Assembly (NCBI GenBank): GCA_005786815.1
Contig: SYDB01000192.1
Span: 1-7,425 of the forward strand
Length of the DNA stretch: 7,425 nucleotides
Reading direction: 5' to 3'
From: Burkholderiales bacterium
GTDB taxonomy: Bacteria; Pseudomonadota; Gammaproteobacteria; Burkholderiales; Burkholderiaceae_C
Position 1 is the first letter of the stretch. Each line of letters begins with the position of its first letter. The translations under genes and the position numbers were made by a program. Positions 1-6,900 of the stretch are shown here, piece by piece. The notes beneath the pieces were generated by a model. It was given only the letters and a program-made list of their open reading frames with translations. It made no database searches and had not been told where the DNA came from.

Positions 1-1353
1 GATCGCAGTGATTGAGACAGTTTGTCCGTTTTTAAGTACCGTATTCAAAGGAACCATCGCGCCGTCGATGTGCGCGCCACGGCAACGATGCCCCAAATTG
101 GTATGCAAGGTGTATGCGAAATCAATGGGGGTTGCGCCTTCTGGCAATTCCACTACGGCGGCCTCAGGTGTCAGCACGTAAATTCGGTCAGGCGCAAGCT
201 GCGCTTGTTGTTTGCCTTTAGTTCGGTTGTCGCTTGATTGGGAGTTGGCAGAGGCCATCTCTCTTTCCCAAGCCAGCAATTGGCGCAACACTGCGATTTT
301 GGCGTCGTAGGCACCCGTAGCTGATACACCCGAATAGCCTTTTTTGCCAGCCTCTTTATAGGCCCAATGCGCGGCAACCCCATGCTCCGCGTGGTCGTGC
401 ATGCTTTGCGTTCTGATTTGAATCTCTATGGCTTTTTGCTGTGCATCGCGCACCACCGTGTGAAGCGACTGGTAGCCATTTGATTTAGGACGCGCAATGT
501 AATCGTTGAACTCTTCCACCATGGGTACAAATTGGCTATTCACCCAACTCAGCGCGGCATAACAATTGGGAACAGTGTCGACCAGAATACGAAAAGCCCT
601 GATATCCAGAACTCTTTCAAACCCAATCCCCTTGTCGCGCATTTTTTTAACAATGCTGTAGATATGTTTGGGGCGACCGTAGACTTTTGCGTCAATGCCT
701 TGCTCTTTCAATCCTTGGACGATAGATGCGCAGGTATTTGCGATGTAGATTTCCCGCTCTGCGCGTTTTTCATCTAACCATTGCGCAACTTGCCGGTAGG
801 TATCGGGTTCGGTAAATCTGAATGAAAGATCTTCTAATTCCCATTTGATTTGCCAAATACCCAAGCGGTTGGCCAAGGGTGCAAAAACCTGCAAGGACTC
901 TTGCGCCAATCCAATGGGCAAAGGTTTTTTCACCACCGAATAATGGCGTAAGGTTTGCAGCCTGGATGCCAAACGTAGCATCACCACACGCAAGTCTCTT
1001 GAAAACGCTAAAAGCATTTTGCGAACGTTCTCGACACCTAGGTCTGGCTGTGCTTCCACACTGGCAGACAACCGTGCTTGCCTTTGAATGCGAATCAAAA
1101 GCGATGTTTCTATCGCTAACGTAGCAAAACTTTCACCAAACGCCTTGGCGATGACTTCTTCAGGCTTAGCAAGGTGGTCACAGGCATAAACCAAATAACA
1201 AGCAGCCTGCATATCTTGGGAGTCACCCATCTGGGCCAGCATCTGCACCATCGCGTCTGCGTGCGCAAGTACATCCTCGCCACTGTCGAAGGTACTTCCT
1301 TCCAACAGTGGCTGCGCAAAATTCCTAGCCTTTTGTAAAACTGCGTCGTCCAT
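1..1353 (-). CDS. relA: RelA-type GTP/GDP pyrophosphokinase ((p)ppGpp synthetase), 3' part cut off by the window edge
   Basis: Makes the stringent-response alarmone (p)ppGpp by moving pyrophosphate from ATP to GTP or GDP; RelA enzymes act on ribosomes stalled with uncharged tRNA. I translated the minus strand from the ATG at 1353-1351 and found 451 open codons to the edge. Residues about 20-150 resemble the RelA/SpoT hydrolase region but lack the HD..ED signature (YACDHL at 56-61) and have RLASRL where hydrolases have an RLADRL-like motif, so hydrolase activity is probably lost. The synthetase domain follows, with GRPKHIYSI from residue 226, EFNDYIA at 281-287 and NGYQSLHTVV just after. The Glu at 281 fits RelA (ExDD-like) and not SpoT (RxKD). 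A TGS domain starts near residue 390 (LPEGATPIDFAYTLH) and is cut. About 290 C-terminal residues are expected outside the window if the length is like E. coli RelA. The start is fixed by an in-frame TAA four codons upstream (1365-1363). No good Shine-Dalgarno is seen. Divergent from bdhA. Confidence 0.93.
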   Translation of the reverse strand, partial: MDDAVLQKARNFAQPLLEGSTFDSGEDVLAHADAMVQMLAQMGDSQDMQAACYLVYACDHLAKPEEVIAKAFGESFATLAIETSLLIRIQRQARLSASVEAQPDLGVENVRKMLLAFSRDLRVVMLRLASRLQTLRHYSVVKKPLPIGLAQESLQVFAPLANRLGIWQIKWELEDLSFRFTEPDTYRQVAQWLDEKRAEREIYIANTCASIVQGLKEQGIDAKVYGRPKHIYSIVKKMRDKGIGFERVLDIRAFRILVDTVPNCYAALSWVNSQFVPMVEEFNDYIARPKSNGYQSLHTVVRDAQQKAIEIQIRTQSMHDHAEHGVAAHWAYKEAGKKGYSGVSATGAYDAKIAVLRQLLAWEREMASANSQSSDNRTKGKQQAQLAPDRIYVLTPEAAVVELPEGATPIDFAYTLHTNLGHRCRGAHIDGAMVPLNTVLKNGQTVSITAI

Positions 1354-1379
1354 GCCAAGTTTTTAAATTCGAAAACCTC

Positions 1380-1409
1380 ATAATGTCACAAGTTTTTTAT
1401 TATTTTCAA
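1380..1409 (-). promoter_or_regulatory. Predicted sigma70-type promoter for relA
   Basis: On the minus strand, TTGAAA (1409-1404) and CATTAT (1385-1380) are separated by 18 bp, a reasonable -35/-10 pair. Transcription would begin near 1373 and leave a leader of about 20 nt before the relA ATG. The -10 lies on the opposite strand of a CATAAT (1379-1384) that could act as a -10 for bdhA, although no convincing -35 accompanies it in that direction. This is a motif reading only. Confidence 0.4.
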
Positions 1410-1414
1410 AAGGG
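1408..1414 (+). promoter_or_regulatory. Ribosome binding site of bdhA
   Basis: AAAAGGG ends 8 nt before the bdhA ATG at 1423, a normal Shine-Dalgarno spacing, and supports that start. It is the clearest ribosome binding site among the genes of this window. Confidence 0.7.
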
Positions 1415-1422
1415 TTCTAAAA

Positions 1423-2205
1423 ATGTCTCAACTACAACTTGCAGGTAAAACAGCGTTGGTGACCGGTTCCACTAGCGGTATTGGCTTAGGTCTTGCGATT
1501 GCACTCGCCAAAGAAGGCGCCAATATTGTTATGAATGGATTTGGTGATGTTGCTGGCCCCAAGGCGGAAATTGAAGCGCGCAAAGTCAAAGTTGCGCACC
1601 ATCCTGCTGATATGAGCAAGGCAAGCGATATCCAAGACCTGATGGAATTTGCAAATAAAAATTTTGGTGGCGTGGATATTTTGGTCAACAACGCTGGCAT
1701 TCAGCATGTGGCCTCTATTGAAAGTTTTCCTGCCGATAAATGGGACGCCATCATTGCCATTAACCTCACCAGTGCGTTTCACACTTCGCGCTTAGCCCTG
1801 CCTTATATGCGTCAAAAAAACTGGGGGCGCATCATCAACGTCTCGTCTGTGCATGGTTTAGTCGCTTCGGCCCAAAAGTCAGCTTATGTGGCCGCCAAAC
1901 ACGGGATTGTGGGATTGACCAAAGTCACTGCACTAGAAACTGCTACGACAGGCGTGACCTGCAATGCGATATGTCCTGGATGGGTGCTGACCCCATTGGT
2001 TCAAAAACAAGTCGACGCCAAAGCAGCTGAATTAAAAATTTCTAATGATGAAGCTACCAAACTCTTACTTGGCGAAAAAGAGCCCTCTATGCAATTCACA
2101 ACACCACAAGAACTTGGTGCGTTGGCAGTCTTTATGTGCTCCAAAGCTGCAAACAATGTGCGTGGTGTTGCTTGGAATATGGACGGCGGCTGGGCTGCGC
2201 AGTAA
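1423..2205 (+). CDS. bdhA: D-3-hydroxybutyrate dehydrogenase (short-chain dehydrogenase/reductase)
   Basis: Cytoplasmic NAD-dependent enzyme interconverting D-3-hydroxybutyrate and acetoacetate, used in breakdown of poly-3-hydroxybutyrate or of external hydroxybutyrate. The 260-residue length is typical. A Rossmann fold starts with TGSTSGIG at 14-21, followed by NNAG at 89-92 and the catalytic set N114, S142, Y155, K159. The residues that mark 3-hydroxybutyrate dehydrogenases among the many SDR enzymes are also present at the expected places: Q94, H144, K152, W187 and Q196, which bind the substrate carboxylate or close the active site in characterised family members. The C-terminus GGWAAQ is also family-like. 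The start has a good ribosome binding site (AAAAGGG, 8 nt spacing). It stands alone on its strand: relA is divergent, and the next gene begins 74 bp after the stop across an AT-rich gap. No hairpin terminator is seen after the TAA. An SDR with another hydroxyacid substrate is the main alternative, but the residue match makes it unlikely. Confidence 0.93.
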   Translation: MSQLQLAGKTALVTGSTSGIGLGLAIALAKEGANIVMNGFGDVAGPKAEIEARKVKVAHHPADMSKASDIQDLMEFANKNFGGVDILVNNAGIQHVASIESFPADKWDAIIAINLTSAFHTSRLALPYMRQKNWGRIINVSSVHGLVASAQKSAYVAAKHGIVGLTKVTALETATTGVTCNAICPGWVLTPLVQKQVDAKAAELKISNDEATKLLLGEKEPSMQFTTPQELGALAVFMCSKAANNVRGVAWNMDGGWAAQ

Positions 2206-2217
2206 TAATTAAATACT

Positions 2218-2231
2218 AAATTAATTAATTT
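2218..2231. repeat. 14-bp perfect AT-only palindrome, possible operator
   Basis: AAATTAATTAATTT reads identically on both strands. It sits 6 bp upstream of a consensus -10 (TATAAT at 2238-2243), about where a -35 would lie. It could be an operator for the downstream helix-turn-helix protein or a stimulatory AT-rich element. Low sequence complexity means chance is a fair alternative. It lacks a GC stem, so it is a poor candidate for a bdhA terminator. Confidence 0.3.
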
Positions 2232-2237
2232 TTAACC

Positions 2238-2243
2238 TATAAT
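2238..2243 (+). promoter_or_regulatory. Predicted -10 element for the helix-turn-helix gene
   Basis: A perfect TATAAT lies 36 bp before the ATG at 2280. There is no recognisable -35 at 16-18 bp; the upstream sequence is AT-rich instead. A second candidate, TATAAA, lies at 2248-2253. If the first is used, the RNA starts near 2250 with a leader of about 30 nt. Confidence 0.4.
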
Positions 2244-2250
2244 TAACTAT

Positions 2251-2275
2251 AAAGGTAAAACAAATGTTAACTTAG
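2251..2275 (+). other. Three-codon leader ORF with its own ribosome binding site
   Basis: AAAGG (2251-2255) is followed after 8 nt by ATG TTA ACT TAG (2264-2275). The stop is 4 nt before the ATG of the helix-turn-helix gene at 2280, which is in another frame and has no good ribosome binding site at normal spacing. The arrangement would fit reinitiation or translational coupling. It may also be chance, since AT-rich DNA often contains such short frames. Confidence 0.3.
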
Positions 2276-2279
2276 CGGA

Positions 2280-2690
2280 ATGAAACGCACCTCCCCCACC
2301 AAAGAAACTTCTAAGTTCGCAGACCGCCTTCGATCCGCCCTAAAAGAAGCAGGTATTCGCCCCTCGGCCACCGTCGTTGCTAACGAATTCAATTTACGTT
2401 ACTGGGGTGAAGGCATCACCTCCCACGCTGCGCGCAACTGGTTAATGGGAGTTTCTGTTCCCAAGCAAGACAAATTACTGATCTTGTGCAAATGGCTCAA
2501 GATTTCACCAGAGGGTTTGCTATTTGGCACACCACCCTCTAAGTCGCTAGATAAAAATATTGCTGAAGACAAAGTCAATCTCATTGACCAGCAACTCATC
2601 GTTAAATATTTATTGCTTAAATGCGAGCAAAAACGCATCGTTCGCGAGATAGTAGACGGCTTAGTAGCCCTGCATCCCAAAAATCAATAA
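2280..2690 (+). CDS. Small helix-turn-helix DNA-binding protein, target unknown
   Basis: A 136-residue soluble protein. Residues about 12-82 form a helix-turn-helix region of phage-repressor/XRE type: [13 protein letters not shown] at 13-25, then [14 protein letters not shown] at 30-43, then [10 protein letters not shown] at 48-57 as the likely recognition part, and a helix ending in [11 protein letters not shown] at 73-83. In this family the first segment is the scaffold, and the A-A-R-N-W-L stretch reads the DNA. A linker (84-100) leads to a helical tail with [20 protein letters not shown], possibly for dimerisation. Proteins of this build are, to my knowledge, common in Burkholderiales but largely uncharacterised. 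The start at 2280 is the only ATG consistent with the domain, since an in-frame TAA lies at 2268-2270; its ribosome binding site is poor. The stop overlaps the convergent ispF by 7 bp. No partner gene reveals its target; self-regulation through the AT-rich upstream gap is an inference. Confidence 0.75.
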   Translation: MKRTSPTKETSKFADRLRSALKEAGIRPSATVVANEFNLRYWGEGITSHAARNWLMGVSVPKQDKLLILCKWLKISPEGLLFGTPPSKSLDKNIAEDKVNLIDQQLIVKYLLLKCEQKRIVREIVDGLVALHPKNQ

Positions 2691-3166
2691 ATCAGCACTA
2701 CAGCCCTAGCTTCCATACTCAAGCCCTCTCCTACAGGACCCATTTTTTCGGCAGTTTTGGCTTTTACATTCACCTGTTGTGCACTAATGTCTAAAGCTTG
2801 AGCGATCCTCTCGCACATGGCAGGAATAAAACTAGCGAGCTTAGGCGCTTGCGCAATCACAGTAGCATCAATATTGCCAATTTGATGCCCATTAGTTTTT
2901 AATAATTGCCCTACTTTTTGCAAAAGAAGCCAAGAATCAGCGCCCTTAAATTGCGCATCGGTATCGGGAAAGTGCCGACCAATATCACCTAGCGCAGCAG
3001 CGCCAAGCAAAGCATCTGTAATCGCGTGCAGCAATACATCTGCATCTGAATGTCCTAATAAACCGTGTGTATGGGGAATATGCACGCCGCCAATGACAAG
3101 TGGGCGTCCAGTCACCAGCGCATGCGTATCCCAGCCCTCACCTATTCGAAATTTAGCGTGTTCCAT
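2684..3166 (-). CDS. ispF: 2-C-methyl-D-erythritol 2,4-cyclodiphosphate synthase
   Basis: Fifth step of the MEP (non-mevalonate) isoprenoid pathway: cyclises CDP-methylerythritol 2-phosphate to methylerythritol cyclodiphosphate with release of CMP. The enzyme is a cytoplasmic trimer with a metal site between subunits. The 160-residue length is normal. The metal-binding residues D13 and H15 lie in [11 protein letters not shown], and H47 in [12 protein letters not shown] (38-49). [11 protein letters not shown] follows at 60-70, and the C-terminal KAKTAEKMG stretch binds the cytidine nucleotide. GEGWDTH replaces the more usual GxGFDVH, a mild change. The gene overlaps the end of ispD by 14 bp, which implies one transcript and probably translational coupling; no strong ribosome binding site is seen. 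Its 3' end overlaps the convergent helix-turn-helix gene by 7 bp. Confidence 0.97.
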   Translation of the reverse strand: MEHAKFRIGEGWDTHALVTGRPLVIGGVHIPHTHGLLGHSDADVLLHAITDALLGAAALGDIGRHFPDTDAQFKGADSWLLLQKVGQLLKTNGHQIGNIDATVIAQAPKLASFIPAMCERIAQALDISAQQVNVKAKTAEKMGPVGEGLSMEARAVVLIY

Positions 3167-3884
3167 GCAAATGGTTGTTTCTCATGTGAAAAATAGCTTC
3201 TGCTAGCGCAAAGTCTTGCGGATAAGTCACTTTGAAATTATGGCTATCACTAGCCACCAGTAAGGGATGGAACCCCATAGATTCCATAGCAGACGATTCG
3301 TCGGTCACCGATGAACCTGCTTGTTCAATGGCATGCTTCAATGGGCCGATTCGAAACATTTGTGGTGTTTGGGCTAGCCATTTATCAACGCGTGTCACCG
3401 TACTGGCTACGCGATTATGGTCTGCAGACTTCAAGGTATCGGCCAAAGGTTGCGCTAAGAGACCACCAACTGGATCTGAGACTACTGCGTCTATCAAAAC
3501 ATCTATTTGCTGATGTGTGATCAAACAACGTGCAGCGTCATGCACTAACACCCAATCGTCCGATTTGGCTCCGTGCACTATCAAGGCGTTGAGGCCCGCC
3601 AACACACTGTCTGAACGTTGTGCACCACCAACTCCTGCGACTTGAAAGTTATCAAGGCCATGTTTTTGCAGTAAACCAGTCATAACGATGTCATCGGGGG
3701 CTACAACAACCAAACCTTGCTTGATGCGCGCCACAGCATGGAACGCACGCAAGGTATGGATCACCATAGGCAGTCCAGCAATGTCGCGATATTGCTTTGG
3801 CTCTGAGGAGCCTGCACGCGCACCACTACCCGCGCAAGGAATCAATGCATACATCTGATGCGTTGTTGCTGTGGGGTGAGACAT
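3153..3884 (-). CDS. ispD: 2-C-methyl-D-erythritol 4-phosphate cytidylyltransferase
   Basis: Third step of the MEP pathway: joins CTP and methylerythritol 4-phosphate to give CDP-methylerythritol and pyrophosphate. The 243-residue protein has the nucleotide-binding start [11 protein letters not shown] at 15-25 with K30 in EPKQY, QRSDSV at 89-94, VHDAAR at 114-119, ADTLK at 148-152, the TPQMFR stretch at 173-178, [10 protein letters not shown] at 193-202 and [12 protein letters not shown] from K217. Together these cover the CTP and substrate sites of the family, with both catalytic lysines present. Two starts are possible: the ATG at 3884 or the one at 3854 (residue 11, MYALIPCAG). Neither has a clear ribosome binding site. 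I keep 3884, because a -10-like TAGAAT ends 6 nt upstream and would give a leaderless message. It overlaps ispF downstream and is divergent from mfd across only 23 bp. Confidence 0.96.
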   Translation of the reverse strand: MSHPTATTHQMYALIPCAGSGARAGSSEPKQYRDIAGLPMVIHTLRAFHAVARIKQGLVVVAPDDIVMTGLLQKHGLDNFQVAGVGGAQRSDSVLAGLNALIVHGAKSDDWVLVHDAARCLITHQQIDVLIDAVVSDPVGGLLAQPLADTLKSADHNRVASTVTRVDKWLAQTPQMFRIGPLKHAIEQAGSSVTDESSAMESMGFHPLLVASDSHNFKVTYPQDFALAEAIFHMRNNHLHGTR

Positions 3885-3890
3885 GCTGTC

Positions 3891-3900
3891 ATTCTAGAAT
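3891..3900. promoter_or_regulatory. Palindromic shared -10 candidate between ispD and mfd
   Basis: ATTCTAGAAT is a perfect 10-bp palindrome inside the 23-bp gap between the two divergent start codons. Each strand therefore reads TAGAAT, a 5-of-6 match to the -10 consensus. On the plus strand it ends 7 nt before the mfd ATG, and on the minus strand 6 nt before the ispD ATG, so both messages could start at or next to the start codon. No convincing -35 or extended -10 is seen in either direction, which is the main weakness. Confidence 0.38.
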
Positions 3901-3907
3901 CAACCCA

Positions 3908-6900
3908 ATGCACCTGCCTTCTTTGAGTACCGGCAAACGATTTGCCATTGATCGCCCTGTTGGCTCAGCCGATGCGCTATGGCTTGCTAAATTAGGCGCA
4001 CAAGAAAAAACCAAAAAAACCCAAGTCGCTATCGTCACTGCAGACGCTGCGGACGCACACCGTTTGCAAGACGAAATATCTTTCTTTGCACCAGAAGTGC
4101 GTTGTGTGCTGTTTCCTGATTGGGAAACTCTGCCTTACGACAGTTTTTCACCACACCAAGATTTGATCAGCGAACGCTTAGCGACTCTGTGGCGAATTTC
4201 GCAGGGCGAAGCAGATGTCATTTTGATTCCTGCTACCACTGCGCTGTATCGGCTTGCGCCGCCGTCTTTCTTGGCGGGCTACACATTTGAATTCAAGGTC
4301 AAGCAATCCCTCAATGAAGCGAAATTCAAAGAACAGCTGAGTTTGGCTGGCTACAGCCATGTCACACAAGTTGTCAGCCCTGGTGAATATGCGGTGCGTG
4401 GTGGATTGATCGATTTATTCCCTATGGGTTCATTGGTTCCCTACCGCGTCGATTTATTCGACAACGAAATCGATTCGATCCGTACCTTTGATCCCGACAG
4501 TCAGCGTAGTTTGTACCCAGTTCCTGAAGTTCGACTTCTTCCTGGGCGCGAGTTCCCCATGGACCAAGATGCGCGCGCGCTCTTTCGCAAGCGTTGGCGT
4601 GAGTTGTTGGAAGGTGACCCGACCAAAAGCCGTATCTACAAAGATATTGGAAATGGCGTTGCGACTGCAGGCATTGAGTATTACTTACCCTTGTTTTTTG
4701 AAGAGACTGCCACCGTCTTCAATTACCTCAGCACTTCAGCCATCGTGGTGCTGCATGGCGAGTTAGAACCTGTTTTTCAACGCTTTTGGCAAGACTCGCA
4801 AGAACGTTACCGGTTGGTACAAGGCGACCCCGAAAGACCTGCGCTATCTCCGGCCAGTTTGTTTTTAAGCGCAGAACAGTTTTTTGCAACGGCTAACCAA
4901 CACGCGCAACTAGCTCTGCGTCCTTACAACGCCGCAAGTAGCGAAAACACCTTCGCACAATCCTTGCCAGATTTGATGGTGATGCGGGGCGCAACTGACC
5001 CGCTGGAGCGGCTAGAGCTTTACGCCAAAAACACCGCCCACCGCTTGCTCATCTTGGCGGAAAGCGATGGGCGTCGCGAAAGCCTTTTAGATTTCTTGAG
5101 AGCCAGCGAACTCAGCCCTGTTGTCTTTGACTCCTTACAAGACTTCGAAAAATCCCAAGAAAAAATTGGTATCGCGACCTCGCACCTACAGGTGGGATTT
5201 AGTTGGTTAGAAACCGGTATCGACTTCATCACAGAAACAGAACTGTTCGCTATCGCACCGGCTGCGCGCAGAAGAAAAAAACAAGAACAGGTTAGCGATG
5301 TTGAAGCCCTGATCAAAGATTTATCAGAACTCAATGTTGGCGACCCAGTCGTTCACAACGCACACGGCATTGGGCGTTACCGCGGCTTGGTCAATATGGA
5401 TCTGGGTGAAAAAACGGAGGAAGGGCTACCCGTTTTACAAGAGTTCTTGCATCTGGAATACGCCGACCAAGCTGTGTTGTATGTGCCCGTCAGTCAATTG
5501 CATTTGATCGGCCGCTACACAGGCGTGAGCGCTGACGAAGCGCCTTTGCACAAACTAGGTTCGGCCCAGTGGGACAAAGCCAAACGACGCGCGGCGGAGC
5601 AAGTAAGAGACGCTGCGGCCGAACTACTCAATATTTACGCAAGACGTGCAGCGAGGGTTGGACACCCGTTTCGCTACTCACCGCAAGACTACGAAACCTT
5701 CGCCAACGATTTTGGGTTTGACGAAACTGCTGACCAACGCGCCGCGATTCACGCTGTGATTCAAGACATGATTAGTCCACGGCCTATGGACCGGTTGGTT
5801 TGCGGAGATGTAGGTTTTGGCAAAACCGAAGTGGCACTGCGCGCAGCTTTTGTAGCTGTCACTGGCGGCAAACAGGTGGCATTTTTAGCGCCAACCACCT
5901 TGCTGGCTGAACAACACTTTCAAACACTGACAGACCGTTTTAGCAAGTGGCCTATCAAAATTGCAGAAATGAGTCGCTTTCGCTCAGCCAAAGAAATTAC
6001 TTTGGCCGCGAAAGGACTGGCTGATGGGCAAATCGATATCGTCATAGGCACGCACAAACTTCTGAGCGAGAGCGTCAAGTTCAAAGACTTAGGGCTTTTG
6101 ATCATCGACGAAGAGCATCGATTTGGTGTTCGTCACAAAGAGACGATGAAAGCCATTCGCGCGGAAGTCGATGTACTGACACTCACCGCGACCCCCATCC
6201 CCCGTACTTTAGGCATGGCACTAGAAGGATTGCGCGACCTCAGCGTCATCGCCACAGCACCACAAAGACGCTTGGCTATCAAAACATTTGTACGTACAGA
6301 AGGCAACGGTGTCATACGTGAAGCAGTATTGCGCGAACTGAAACGCGGTGGGCAGTGTTACTTTTTGCACAATGAAGTCGACACCATCGAGAACCGTCGT
6401 GCGCGCTTAGAGGAACTCTTACCAGAAGCCCGCATTGCCATTGCTCACGGACAAATGCCAGAGCGCGAGTTAGAGCGCGTCATGCGTGACTTCGTAGCGC
6501 AACGCTACAACGTATTGCTTTGCTCGACCATCATTGAAACGGGCATTGACGTGCCAACGGCCAACACCATCATCATGAGCCGTGCTGACAAATTTGGCTT
6601 GGCACAACTACACCAATTACGAGGCCGCGTAGGACGCAGCCACCACCAAGCCTATGCTTATTTGATGGTGCCTGATATTGAATCGCTGACCAAACAAGCG
6701 ACGCAAAGATTGGACGCTATTCAACAAATGGAAGAACTGGGATCTGGTTTTTACTTGGCCATGCACGACCTTGAGATTCGAGGTGCAGGCGAAGTTTTGG
6801 GCGAGAGCCAAAGCGGCAATATGCTGGAGGTCGGTTTTCAGCTCTACAACGAGATGTTGAGCGAAGCGGTTCGGGCATTGAAGAATGGTGAAGAACCAGA

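Noticed and set aside
532..1124. Plus-strand open frames of about 81 codons in the relA region
   Set aside because: The minus strand there encodes continuous RelA sequence with all expected motifs; these frames are antisense shadows.
1428..1782. Two open frames on the minus strand inside bdhA (90 and 98 codons)
   Set aside because: They are shadows of a strongly supported SDR gene and show no recognisable domain.
2205..2235. Possible intrinsic terminator of bdhA formed by the AT palindrome and following Ts
   Set aside because: The stem would be only A-T pairs with almost no loop and would not be stable; no GC-rich hairpin is present.
2722..2748. TCC-TACA-GGA hairpin followed by a run of six T as a terminator for the helix-turn-helix gene
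   Set aside because: The stem is only 3 bp, a CCCA interrupts it from the T-run, and the stretch lies within conserved ispF codons.
3797..3907. 37-codon N-terminal extension of the mfd reading frame, starting at 3797
   Set aside because: It is antisense to the well-supported ispD start region, has no Mfd-like sequence, and the ATG at 3908 gives a normal Mfd beginning and length.
5020..5334. 104-codon minus-strand frame within mfd
   Set aside because: Antisense to intact Mfd coding sequence, with low-complexity Ser/Leu-rich translation and no start context.
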